Part shown: positions 9,054-17,810 of the stretch, piece after piece
How positions within the stretch are numbered: the first letter of the stretch is position 1
Layout of the letters: each line of letters begins with the position of its first letter
Assembly: GCA_963792365.1 (NCBI GenBank)
Contig: CAWBVW010000004.1
Location: 490,436-554,435 of the forward strand
DNA length: 64,000 bases
Reading direction: 5' to 3'
Source of the DNA: JAOUGY01 sp963792365
GTDB lineage: Bacteria; Actinomycetota; Acidimicrobiia; Spongiisociales; ZC4RG35
Translations under genes and position numbers: made by a program
Notes under the pieces: generated by a model
Databases searched by the model: none
What the model was told of the DNA's origin: nothing
What the model saw: the letters and a program-made list of their open reading frames with translations, nothing else

Positions 9054-10130
9054 TCAGCGCTCGAGGCGATAGAAGCGCCAGAGATCGTTCTCGATCGGAA
9101 GGACTTCGACCGAGCTGAAACCGGCTCGCTGAGCGTACGTTCCGAAGGTCTCGGGCCGCATCACGGTTCCGGTCGCAACAGACTCCGGATGCGACATCCC
9201 GTCGGGCAAGCAGATGAACAGCGAGAACCCGTACATCAGTCGCTCGATCTCGTCGGTCCGATGCCCGAAAGCATCCCCAACCGCTTCGTCCATCACCACC
9301 ACGATCCCGTCATCGGCGGCCAGCCGGTTCATGGCCGCCAGAACCTCCACGGGATGCGGCAGGTCGTGGATACATTCGAAGGCCGTCACCACGTCGTACT
9401 CACCGTTCAGCTCTGCTGCGTCCACGGCGTGGAACCGGACTCGATCTTCCAGGCCGTAGGCACGCGCATGGCGACGTGCCGCGTCGATCGATGGCACGTC
9501 CACGTCGTAACCGTCGACGGTCACCCCGGGATAGGCCAGGGCCAGGCCGATCGAAGACCACCCTTCACCACAGCCGACATCCGCAACTCGCCCGCCCTGT
9601 TCGAGCCGATCATGCAGGTCGGGTATCGACGGGAACCACGAGTCCCCAAGTTCGGACAGGAACCACGGCCGGTTCATCTCGGCCTGCCCGGTGCGCATGT
9701 CCTCGCCGAACTGCGCCCATGAGACCCCCGATCCGGTGCGGTACGCATCGATGAGCGCCGGGAGTTGGATCCCACCGGCGGTGACGAGCCGGATGAAGGA
9801 CGCCAGATACGCCACACTGTCCTTGTCGGCGAGGACCTCGCGAGCGCCCGGAGTGAGGTGGTAGCGGCGTGTCTCTGGCGCCAACGTGTGGTCGTCGACG
9901 CCGAGGACGCCACCCGTCACCTGGTGCTCGAGCCACTCGTCGGCGTAGCGCGGATGCATTCCGGTGGCTGCAACCAACTCGTCGCGTGTCGATGATGACG
10001 CCGCCAGGTGCTCGTACAAACCGAGCTTGTCTCCCACGTACATCGCCCAGGTGTCAAGAGCACCGATCACCGAGCCGAACACCCGGTCGGCGAACTGGTC
10101 AGTTGTCTGGGTCTCAACGATGGTTGTCAT
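9054..10130 (-). CDS. SAM-dependent methyltransferase with N-terminal winged helix
   Basis: About 358 residues. The ATG at 10130 follows a good AAGGAG site, so the further upstream open frame is not used. Residues 1-100 look like the winged-helix/dimerisation domain found in O-methyltransferase-like proteins (DKLGLYEHLA, RYADEWLEHQ). Motif I is VADVGCGEGWSSIGLA, followed by VDGYDVDVPSIDAAR and AFECIHDLPHPVEVL. The acceptor substrate cannot be told. It is divergent from a SARP-family regulator at 10335, which may control it. Confidence 0.9.
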   Translation of the reverse strand: MTTIVETQTTDQFADRVFGSVIGALDTWAMYVGDKLGLYEHLAASSSTRDELVAATGMHPRYADEWLEHQVTGGVLGVDDHTLAPETRRYHLTPGAREVLADKDSVAYLASFIRLVTAGGIQLPALIDAYRTGSGVSWAQFGEDMRTGQAEMNRPWFLSELGDSWFPSIPDLHDRLEQGGRVADVGCGEGWSSIGLALAYPGVTVDGYDVDVPSIDAARRHARAYGLEDRVRFHAVDAAELNGEYDVVTAFECIHDLPHPVEVLAAMNRLAADDGIVVVMDEAVGDAFGHRTDEIERLMYGFSLFICLPDGMSHPESVATGTVMRPETFGTYAQRAGFSSVEVLPIENDLWRFYRLER

Positions 10131-10230
10131 GTCGTCTCCTTCTTCGATCGTTCCCGAATCGGACCGAGATGCCGGTGAGCGATCCGGACACCATGCTCTC
10201 CCCGATTCCCTCGATGCGACCGAACCTACG

Positions 10231-10261
10231 GTGCGGCACTTGCGTGCCGCTGACGTGCGGC
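10231..10261. promoter_or_regulatory. Direct heptamer repeats, possible SARP operator
   Basis: GTGCGGC (10231), GTGCCGC (10244) and GTGCGGC (10255) are spaced 13 and 11 bp apart between the divergent methyltransferase and SARP genes. SARP regulators bind direct heptamer repeats with roughly one-turn spacing, so this is a plausible autoregulatory or target site. It is inferred from pattern alone. Confidence 0.35.
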
Positions 10262-10334
10262 TGACGCGTCTTGACCCCAGAAGCCGGCGAGACGCCAATG
10301 GATCGGCTCCGGCCCTGTGGCGTACCATCGTCTG

Positions 10335-13193
10335 ATGTTGGAGATCTCGCTCCTCGGTCCGCTCGAGGTCCGGGTCGACGGCGAGTCGACCCGGGTGCCA
10401 GGCGACACCGCTCGGAGGATCCTCGCCGGCCTCGCAACCGAGAAGACGGTCAGCGCACACCGCCTGATCGACATCGGCTGGGGATCACATCCACCGCGAT
10501 CACCGAAGGCGGCTCTTCAGACTCAGATCTCGCGACTCCGAGCTCGGTTGGGGCGCGATTCGATCATTGCGACACCCTCCGGCTACACGTTCTCCGCCGT
10601 CACGATCGACGTAGACCGCTTTCGTGCTTTGGTCGGGGCCGACCGGATCGATGATCTGCAGGAAGCCATGGAGCTGGTGCGTGGTGATCCGTTGGTCGAC
10701 ATGCTCGACTGCGAAGAGCTGACGGGAACCAGGAGAGCTCTCGGCGAGCTGATCCAGTCCACGCAGCTGGAGCTGGCGGAACGCCTCATCAAGTCCGGTC
10801 GAGCTGCCGAGGCGCTCCCGGGTCTCGAGTATCTGACCGGGTCGGCCCCGCTACTCGAACCAGCTTGGCTGGCGTTGGCACGGGCCGCTCACGCCGCCGG
10901 ACGCCAGCCAGACGCAATTGCTGCTCTCGATCGATACCGAGCCGTCGTCGCGGAGGCTGGACTCGAGCCGTCACCTGCCATGGAGGCGGTCGAGGAAGGT
11001 GTCTTCGCGTCGCCTCCAGCCACCCCGCGATTCCGGACCCGGACGTCGGTGCCGGTCCACCGATCGTCCTTCGTGGGCCGAGGGACCGAGCTCCAAACGC
11101 TGGTCGAGATGATCGCGAGCAATCGCCTCGTGACGGTGACGGGCCCTGGCGGCATGGGCAAGACTCGCCTCGCGGCGGAGGCAGCCCACCGCATCGGCTC
11201 GAGCCTCTCCGGCGGCACTGTCGCGGTCGAACTGGGAACGGACACATCTGCTCCAGACGTCAGCTCGGCGATCGCCCGAGCGTTTGCCGTCAGGGCCGGC
11301 GACGATCCAATCGAGGCGGTGGCGTCCGCAGTCGGAAGCGACCCGGTCCTGCTCCTCATCGACAACTGCGAGCACCTGATCGAAGCCGTCCGGGCCGCAA
11401 TCGGAAGCCTGCTGAGCCAGACGGCACATCTCAGCGTCCTGGCAACCAGTCGCCAGCCGATCGGTCTCGATGGGGAGGCTTTACTCAATCTCTCACCGTT
11501 GGATCCGAGCGGCGCGGCGATCCAGTTGTTCCTGGACCGGGCCACCGCATCCGGAGCCAGTATCGAAACCGAGGATCGAGCAGCCATCGAGCGCCTGTGT
11601 CGTCGCCTCGACGGTATGCCGCTTGCCATCGAGATGGCGGCTGCCAGGGCTCGGTCGGTGACACCTGCTGAGTTGCTCGAACTCCTTCGAGGCTCTCACG
11701 CAGTGCTCGAGTCCCGGACCGGGCCGCCACGCCACACGACGCTCGACGCCCTCGTCGAGTGGTCCTATTCTCGACTCGAAGCGGACGAACAGCTGATGTT
11801 TCGGGCATTGGGCGTGTTCGCAGGTGGGTTCACAGCCGGCGATGCGGCACGTGTTCTCGGAATGGACCCTCATGACGCTGTACGACTGCTGGCGCACTTG
11901 GTTGATCGCTCCCTGTGCCAAACATCTCGTCGCCACGAGACCATCGAGTTCCACCTGCTGGAGACGCTCAGGGTCGCCGCCCGCGCGCTGCTGACTGCCG
12001 ACGGCGAGGCGGCCGATCTGCACGCGGCCCACGGTGAGTGGGCGGCGAGTGTGGTGATGGAAGCGCCGGTGATGCATCACAGCCCGGACGAGGCCCGAAG
12101 CCTCGATCGCCTGATCAGGGCGATCCCCGACATGATGGCCGCCCACGAGAGGGCGTCGGCACGTGGCGACGTCGATCTTCAGGTCCGGCTCGTGGGCCCG
12201 CTCTTTCCCTTCGTCTATTTGGTGATGCCGCCTGGCATCGCCGAGCTCGCAGAGCGCACGATCGAAGCGGCGGGTGACAGCCCGCATCACCTCTTGCCGT
12301 GGGTCGACGCCATCGCCGCTGCATACGAATTGGCGGCGGGCCGATCCGATGCGGCGGAGTCGCATCTCGAGCGGGCCCGATCACGCCCCCACTCGCGCAA
12401 TGCATGGCCGGTGTGGTTCATGTCTACGGACACCGATGTCTATCGCGGCCGACTCGAAGACGCCCGGCGCAACAACAGAGAGCTGATGAGGTTGTCCGCA
12501 GAGTCGGCCGGGGCGCTTCGACCGTCGGGGTGGACGGACGGCCTCATATCGGAAGCCCTGATCGCTGCGTATTCAGGCCGTCATGCCGACGCAGCTGCAG
12601 CGGCGGCCGACGCACTGAGGCGTGCCAGGCAGCATGGAGCAACGACCTATATCGCGTTCGCCGAGTATGCGATGGGCGAGGTGCACCAGGACTCGAATCC
12701 CGATCTCGCCCTGAATCACCTGATGCGGGCAGCCGAGCTCTCTGGGGCAACCGGAACCCCCTTCGTAGAGGGGATCGCTCGAACCACAATCGCTTCGGTG
12801 CTCGCACGTACTGGGCGGCATCGAGAAGCTCTGGCCTCGTTCCGAGATCTGATCGAGCTGCTCGAACGGAGCGGGGCGCGCTTGCACCTCTGGACGGCCA
12901 TACGCAACCTCATCGTCTTGCTCGGAGATCTCAGGGCGTGGGAGGCCACTGCCGTGTTGCTCGGTGCGACTGCGGATCGGGTGCGCCCAACGTACGGGGA
13001 GGAGGCCCGGCGCCTCGAGCACACGACCGAGCAGGCGAGGGGCGCGGTTGGAGACTTCGACAGTCTGCTTCGCATCGGCCGGTCGACGTCCGTCGCCGAG
13101 GTCGGCACACTGGCCAGACGTGCGATCGACGTCGCCACCGGCGTGTCATCGGTTCAGTGGATCTCGATGACGTCGCGGTCAGAAAGGGCGTGA
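10335..13193 (+). CDS. SARP/AfsR-type transcriptional regulator with BTAD and NB-ARC ATPase
   Basis: 952 residues from the ATG at 10335; an in-frame GTG lies six codons upstream. Domains in order: winged-helix DNA-binding domain (1-90), BTAD (about 95-230, including LEPSPAMEAVEEGV), NB-ARC/STAND ATPase with Walker A GPGGMGKT (270-277) and Walker B-like VLLLIDNCEHL, a winged-helix arm (ALGVFAGGFTAGDAARVL), then TPR-like helices to the end. No C-terminal LuxR HTH was seen. Proteins of this type activate nearby genes when the STAND module senses a ligand; the neighbouring target candidate is the methyltransferase at 9054. The 3' end overlaps the convergent GTPase gene by 40 bp. Confidence 0.93.
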   Translation: MLEISLLGPLEVRVDGESTRVPGDTARRILAGLATEKTVSAHRLIDIGWGSHPPRSPKAALQTQISRLRARLGRDSIIATPSGYTFSAVTIDVDRFRALVGADRIDDLQEAMELVRGDPLVDMLDCEELTGTRRALGELIQSTQLELAERLIKSGRAAEALPGLEYLTGSAPLLEPAWLALARAAHAAGRQPDAIAALDRYRAVVAEAGLEPSPAMEAVEEGVFASPPATPRFRTRTSVPVHRSSFVGRGTELQTLVEMIASNRLVTVTGPGGMGKTRLAAEAAHRIGSSLSGGTVAVELGTDTSAPDVSSAIARAFAVRAGDDPIEAVASAVGSDPVLLLIDNCEHLIEAVRAAIGSLLSQTAHLSVLATSRQPIGLDGEALLNLSPLDPSGAAIQLFLDRATASGASIETEDRAAIERLCRRLDGMPLAIEMAAARARSVTPAELLELLRGSHAVLESRTGPPRHTTLDALVEWSYSRLEADEQLMFRALGVFAGGFTAGDAARVLGMDPHDAVRLLAHLVDRSLCQTSRRHETIEFHLLETLRVAARALLTADGEAADLHAAHGEWAASVVMEAPVMHHSPDEARSLDRLIRAIPDMMAAHERASARGDVDLQVRLVGPLFPFVYLVMPPGIAELAERTIEAAGDSPHHLLPWVDAIAAAYELAAGRSDAAESHLERARSRPHSRNAWPVWFMSTDTDVYRGRLEDARRNNRELMRLSAESAGALRPSGWTDGLISEALIAAYSGRHADAAAAAADALRRARQHGATTYIAFAEYAMGEVHQDSNPDLALNHLMRAAELSGATGTPFVEGIARTTIASVLARTGRHREALASFRDLIELLERSGARLHLWTAIRNLIVLLGDLRAWEATAVLLGATADRVRPTYGEEARRLEHTTEQARGAVGDFDSLLRIGRSTSVAEVGTLARRAIDVATGVSSVQWISMTSRSERA

Positions 13194-14155
13194 TCGCGTC
13201 CGACCTGCTGGCCGTCGTATCCACTTCCCCATATGCGGGCATATCTGAACGAGGCGGCCACCTCCTTGTGGATCATCTGCGCCACGTCGAAGACCGTCGC
13301 GCCCATTCGGACGGTGAAGGGCTTGCCGTCCTCGCCGGCGCCTTTCGCCCTCGTGTAGACCCTCACGATCTGCAGGTGCTCGAACAAGAACCTGCCGATG
13401 TCGTCCGGAGAACTCGGCTCGAGCGACGAGTCCGGCAGAGCAGGGAACGCGAGACCCGACAGATCCCGGAACGCCGCCAGCTCGCCCGGGGGGTCGTCGA
13501 GAAGATCACGCTTCGAGGCCACGAGGAGTGCCGGTATGACATGTGCGAACGGATCTTCGTGCTCGGTCTCCGGTCCGTGCGCGGGCCAATGGGCGGTCAG
13601 ATGAACACGGCGTTCGGCCAGGAGGTCGACGATCTCGGTTGCCGCCTCGACACATCCCGCCTCCGCCAGGTCGAGCACGAACAGAGCGGCGTCGGCGGGC
13701 TGGAGAGCGTTGGCGATCCACGCCGGGTGGTGCTGTCTCGTGAGAGAGGGAAGATCCACCAGCTGAAATGCAACGTCGTCGAACACGAACATGCCGGGGT
13801 GTGGAAACTGCGTCGTGTAGGGATACGGCTCCGAAGCCACGTGGGACCCGGTCAGACGTGAGTGCAGCGCCGACTTGCCGGAGTTGGGCGGACCCAGCAG
13901 CGCCACCTGCGCGGCGCCTTCAGGCCGGATGACCGTGGGCGGACCACTTCTGGCGGCGCCCTTGCGTGGGCCCGCCAGCTCTTCGTTCAGCTCCTTGATC
14001 CTCGACTTGATGTCCGCCTGGAGATGATCGGTGCCCTTGTGCTTGGGAAGCAGGCGCAGCATCTCTTTCAGCGCCGACAGCCGATCCTGCGGGTCACGGG
14101 CCTCCCGGTACGCCGCCTCGGCGGCCTTGTAGTCCGCAGTGACATTCGTGGGCAT
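13154..14155 (-). CDS. OBG/DRG-like GTPase with TGS domain
   Basis: 333 residues. A helical N-terminal region (1-65) precedes the G domain. G1 is GPPNSGKSALHS (88-99), G3 is DLPSL, G4 is SKRD. The C-terminal TGS-like domain is KGAGEDGKPFTVRMGATVFDVAQMIHKEV. This resembles DRG/Obg-family GTPases associated with ribosomes or RNA. G1 matches the GxxNxGKS form of that family. The gene is convergent with the SARP gene and overlaps its last 40 bp, an unusual arrangement that forces antisense transcription at both 3' ends. Confidence 0.9.
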   Translation of the reverse strand: MPTNVTADYKAAEAAYREARDPQDRLSALKEMLRLLPKHKGTDHLQADIKSRIKELNEELAGPRKGAARSGPPTVIRPEGAAQVALLGPPNSGKSALHSRLTGSHVASEPYPYTTQFPHPGMFVFDDVAFQLVDLPSLTRQHHPAWIANALQPADAALFVLDLAEAGCVEAATEIVDLLAERRVHLTAHWPAHGPETEHEDPFAHVIPALLVASKRDLLDDPPGELAAFRDLSGLAFPALPDSSLEPSSPDDIGRFLFEHLQIVRVYTRAKGAGEDGKPFTVRMGATVFDVAQMIHKEVAASFRYARIWGSGYDGQQVGRDHALSDRDVIEIH

Positions 14156-14297
14156 GTTCCAGGATTAGCACGAGCGCCCAGTATCGAGAAGGGCTACAGG
14201 TCGGTTTCCTTCCTCGCTGCCGGCCTTCGCTCTCGAATCACTCACGAGCAGGTGACCCATCGAGGGCCACTGACTAGTCAACCTGTGCTTCGCTTCA

Positions 14298-14315
14298 ATA
14301 GTCCGATCGGACTAT
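14298..14315. promoter_or_regulatory. 18-bp perfect palindrome upstream of the subtilase
   Basis: ATAGTCCGATCGGACTAT is a perfect dyad about 80 bp upstream of the subtilase ATG. A second short palindrome, TGACTAGTCA, sits at 14271-14280. Such dyads are typical operators for dimeric repressors, but the regulator is unknown. Confidence 0.5.
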
Positions 14316-14393
14316 GCGGGAAATGACGCTCCCGTTCGGGCCAGCCATCCGCCGATGCATCTCCTGTACGGAGCAATGCATGGAGGCACGGTC

Positions 14394-15911
14394 ATGACAC
14401 GAGGTCGGAAGAGCACGAAGTGGGGGCGGCTGCTCGCCATCAGCGTGGCGATCGCAATGGCCCTCCCCGCCGGGGTGGCGCTGGCACAGAAGCAAAGTTC
14501 CACAGAGGGCACCACTCTCAAGACAGCGGACGACCCCGCAACGACCGACTCCGCAGCTCCCACCGTCTCGCTGGGGGACCCGACCACCCTGTTCGACGTT
14601 GCGCTACGCATCGGCCTCGTCGACAAGAAGGGGCATCCCACCTCAGACGCCACCGGCGAAGGGGTCACGATTGCCATGATCGACACCGGCGTCGTTCCCG
14701 TGGCCGGGCTCGCCAACTCCGATGTCATGTTCGGTCCTGACTTCACCCCGGAGGACATGTACGACGACCTGAGATCGCTCGACACCAATGGCCACGGTAC
14801 GCATCTGGCCGGGATCATCGTCGGCACCGACGCAGCGTGGGCTGCCGGCGACCAACGTCGCAGCGCGAGCCGCACCTTGGGGATTGCTCCGGACGCCACA
14901 CTGATCAGCATCAAGGCAGGGACCGCCGATGGTGGCACCGACGTGAGCCAGGTGATCGCCGCGATCAACTGGGTCACCGCCCAGAAGAAGTCCGGTGAGA
15001 CCGATATCGACATCCTCAACCTGGCATTCTCGGCCGATTCCACGCAGACCTACCTGACGGATCCGCTCACGTACGCCGTCGAGCGCGCCTGGAACGCCGG
15101 CATCGTGGTCGTGGTCGCAGGAGGAAACGAGGGCCAGAACCAATGGCGCCTCACGAGCCCGGCCCGGGACCCATTGGTGATCGCGGTCGGTGCGTCGGAA
15201 CTCACAGACAAGAGTGAGTCGACGGCAGCCTTCAGCTCCGGCGGGGTCTTCCGACCCGTCGACATCCACGCTCCAGGCGCATCCCTGGTCAGTCTTCGCA
15301 ACCCGGGATCGTGGTCAGACTCGTTCAACGAGGCCGGCCGGATCGGAGACGATCTCGTACGGGCGTCGGGCACGTCCCAGGCGACGGCGGTGGTGACCGG
15401 AGCCGCAGCCTTGATCCTCGAGAGAAACCCTTCCCTCACCCCTGACCAGGTGAAGAAGATGCTGGTCAACGGTGCCACCACCGTCGAAAGCGGCGAATCA
15501 CAGTGGCCACTGAGGTATCTGAACATCACAGCCGCTCTCGAGGCTTCACCAGCGAACTCGAAGCAGTATCTCATCCCGGCGTCTGGGACCGGGACCATCG
15601 ACGACGCCCGGGGCGCACTGCGGATGATCCTCGATGGCGTCGAGCTCAGCGGAGAGATCGACATTTTCGGAAAGACCTGGTCGGGCACCAGGTGGACCAC
15701 CGACGCATGGTCGGGCTCGCGCTGGACCGGTTCACGATGGACCACCGACATGTGGTCGGGGAAGAGTTGGTCGGGGTCGCGGTGGACAACTGGCTCTTGG
15801 ACAGGGTCACGCTGGACGGGCTCTCGTTGGACGGGCGGCGACTGGTCGGGGTCCAGGTGGACCGGGTCACGTTGGACCGGCTCACGATGGACAAACGTCG
15901 ACTGGCGATGA
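14394..15911 (+). CDS. Secreted S8 subtilisin-like protease with WSGSRWT repeat tail
   Basis: 505 residues. The ATG at 14394 follows GGAGG by seven bases; earlier ATGs at 14355 and 14379 lack this site. The signal peptide ends near GVALAQ. The catalytic triad is visible: D97 (IAMIDTGV), H134 (NGHGTHLAG) and the serine in ASGTSQATAVVTG. After the protease domain, about residues 430-505 form a tail of repeated (W/T)SG(S/T)RWT and TGSRWT units with a tryptophan every four to eight residues. The tail is probably a cell-wall or surface retention module, but this is inference. The upstream palindrome suggests dedicated control. Confidence 0.93.
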   Translation: MTRGRKSTKWGRLLAISVAIAMALPAGVALAQKQSSTEGTTLKTADDPATTDSAAPTVSLGDPTTLFDVALRIGLVDKKGHPTSDATGEGVTIAMIDTGVVPVAGLANSDVMFGPDFTPEDMYDDLRSLDTNGHGTHLAGIIVGTDAAWAAGDQRRSASRTLGIAPDATLISIKAGTADGGTDVSQVIAAINWVTAQKKSGETDIDILNLAFSADSTQTYLTDPLTYAVERAWNAGIVVVVAGGNEGQNQWRLTSPARDPLVIAVGASELTDKSESTAAFSSGGVFRPVDIHAPGASLVSLRNPGSWSDSFNEAGRIGDDLVRASGTSQATAVVTGAAALILERNPSLTPDQVKKMLVNGATTVESGESQWPLRYLNITAALEASPANSKQYLIPASGTGTIDDARGALRMILDGVELSGEIDIFGKTWSGTRWTTDAWSGSRWTGSRWTTDMWSGKSWSGSRWTTGSWTGSRWTGSRWTGGDWSGSRWTGSRWTGSRWTNVDWR

Positions 15912-15992
15912 CCCGACACCCGGAGGCATCGCCCGCCGCTTGACCATCCGCATTTCCAACCGACTGGTAGATCACGAACCACGGAGGACCCC

Positions 15993-17807
15993 GTGCGCCG
16001 ATGGCCCACGACGACGGCATCGCTGATGACGATTCTGATGGCGGTGGCGACCGCCATCTGTTTCGTAGCGGCCGAAGAGTCCGTGCTGCTCCCGACATCG
16101 TCCCGCTGGTGGCTGCTCGCCGTGGCATTTCTTGCCACCGAGGCACGCCCCGTTCATCTCCTCACCCAGCGCGGAGCCCACACCCTCAACCCGATCGAAA
16201 TCCCGTTGGTGGTGGCGCTAGGGGTGCTGACCGGCCCCGAGGTGATCCTCGCACGTGTACTCGGGTCTCTTCTGAACGGCGTGCTGATCGAGCGACAGTC
16301 CGCTCTCAAGGTCATGTTCAACGGGGCCGCAGCCGGCCTCGGCGCATCGGTGGCCGTGTCGATCGCTTTCCAAGCCGGCGGTGACCTGAGCTCGCCCTCG
16401 ACATGGCTGTGGCTCGTGGGAGGTACGATCGCCGGGGGGCTGGCCACCTCCCTCCTCGTAGCAGCAGTTCTGTCGATCTTCGATCGGGACCGCCCCCTCG
16501 CCGACGGCCTCAGAGAGGTCGCTGTCGCGATGCTCCAGGTCGCCGCCGGTGCAGTAGTGGGCTTGGTGGTCCTCCTCCCGATCGCGCTGTCCGTGTGGTC
16601 TGTGCTCGTCACCAGCCTGCTCGCAATCGGGTTCCACACCGCGTTCCTCGTCTACGGGAAGCTGTCGCGACGCCACGCCGAGTTGGAGTCCCTGTACGCG
16701 TTCACCACTGTGCTCGCAGAGCGAACACGCGTCGACGATCTCGTCTCGGGCGTCCTGTCCGGCCTGGCGGAGGCCTTGAAGACGAGAAACGTAGAGGTGA
16801 CGCTGCAAGTGCATGGAGCGTGGGAGCACAGAGTGTGGCACGACGGCGCGATCGAGGTTCGTCGAGGGCTGACCGATTTCCCCGCACCACCGATGCAAGC
16901 GCCCGAAGAGCGCCTGAGGGCCTCGCTGAGGTCTGGGTCGAACCGCACCATCGGATGGGTGGCTACGTGGGGTCGGGAAGAACAGGTTCCGTTCATCGAA
17001 GCCGACCGGAGGTTGTTCTCGGCGATGACTCTTCACGCCGGTGCGTCGCTGGGCCGCGCCCTGGTGGAGCAGCGGCTCCGCGCCCAGGTCGCCCACAACG
17101 AGGATCTCGTGCGGTCGAAGGATCAGCTGATCGCCGCCGTGAGTCATGAGCTACGCACGCCGCTCACCGGGATTCTCGGCTTCGCACAGATCCTCGAGGA
17201 AGATCCGTCGGACCTCGACGGGTCGACGCGTTCGGACATTGCGTCGAGCATCGCAGGAGAGGCGCTCGACCTGAGTTTCATAGTGGAGGATCTCCTCACT
17301 GCCGCACGCTTCGACCTGGGCCAGCTTTCGATCAAGCTCGAGCAAACCGACGTGAAGGCTCTGATCGACGGCGCTGTGGCACCCGTTGCCAGGCGACTCA
17401 TTCCATCGCTCACCATCCACGCGGGTCCGGCGCCGATCGTCGCCGACCCGCCCCGCGCTCGCCAGATCCTCCGCAACCTGGTGGTCAACGCCGCCCGATA
17501 TGGTGGCGAGCGGGTTCTGGTGCGGGCTGTCGTGGCGCCGGGTTCGGTTGCGATCGAGGTTTGGGACGACGGTGCCGGTGTCGATGCTTCCGACGCGGAA
17601 CGGATCTTCGAGCCGTATCAGACCGCCCATCCGGCTACGACTCAACCTGGCTCGGTCGGTCTGGGCCTCCCCATTTCACGCGAGCTGGCACGGATGATGG
17701 GAGGCGATGTCTCCTACGACCGGATCAATGGGTGGACCCTCTTCCGGCTCTCGCTCCGAGCGCCCGCCGATAGCGATGCCAATCCGCCACACCTCTGGGT
17801 GGCGTGA
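15993..17807 (+). CDS. Membrane sensor histidine kinase
   Basis: 604 residues from a GTG with GGAGG five bases upstream. Residues 1-225 hold about six to eight hydrophobic helices (MASE-like membrane sensor). A GAF-like cytoplasmic segment follows (about 230-370). The HisKA motif is AAVSHELRTPLTGILGFAQIL, and the HATPase carries NLVVNAARYGG, WDDGAGVD and GLGLPISRELA. There is no receiver domain and no adjacent response regulator, so it is an orphan kinase in this window. It follows the subtilase by 82 bp on the same strand and may be co-transcribed. Confidence 0.92.
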   Translation: MRRWPTTTASLMTILMAVATAICFVAAEESVLLPTSSRWWLLAVAFLATEARPVHLLTQRGAHTLNPIEIPLVVALGVLTGPEVILARVLGSLLNGVLIERQSALKVMFNGAAAGLGASVAVSIAFQAGGDLSSPSTWLWLVGGTIAGGLATSLLVAAVLSIFDRDRPLADGLREVAVAMLQVAAGAVVGLVVLLPIALSVWSVLVTSLLAIGFHTAFLVYGKLSRRHAELESLYAFTTVLAERTRVDDLVSGVLSGLAEALKTRNVEVTLQVHGAWEHRVWHDGAIEVRRGLTDFPAPPMQAPEERLRASLRSGSNRTIGWVATWGREEQVPFIEADRRLFSAMTLHAGASLGRALVEQRLRAQVAHNEDLVRSKDQLIAAVSHELRTPLTGILGFAQILEEDPSDLDGSTRSDIASSIAGEALDLSFIVEDLLTAARFDLGQLSIKLEQTDVKALIDGAVAPVARRLIPSLTIHAGPAPIVADPPRARQILRNLVVNAARYGGERVLVRAVVAPGSVAIEVWDDGAGVDASDAERIFEPYQTAHPATTQPGSVGLGLPISRELARMMGGDVSYDRINGWTLFRLSLRAPADSDANPPHLWVA

Positions 17808-17810
17808 ACC

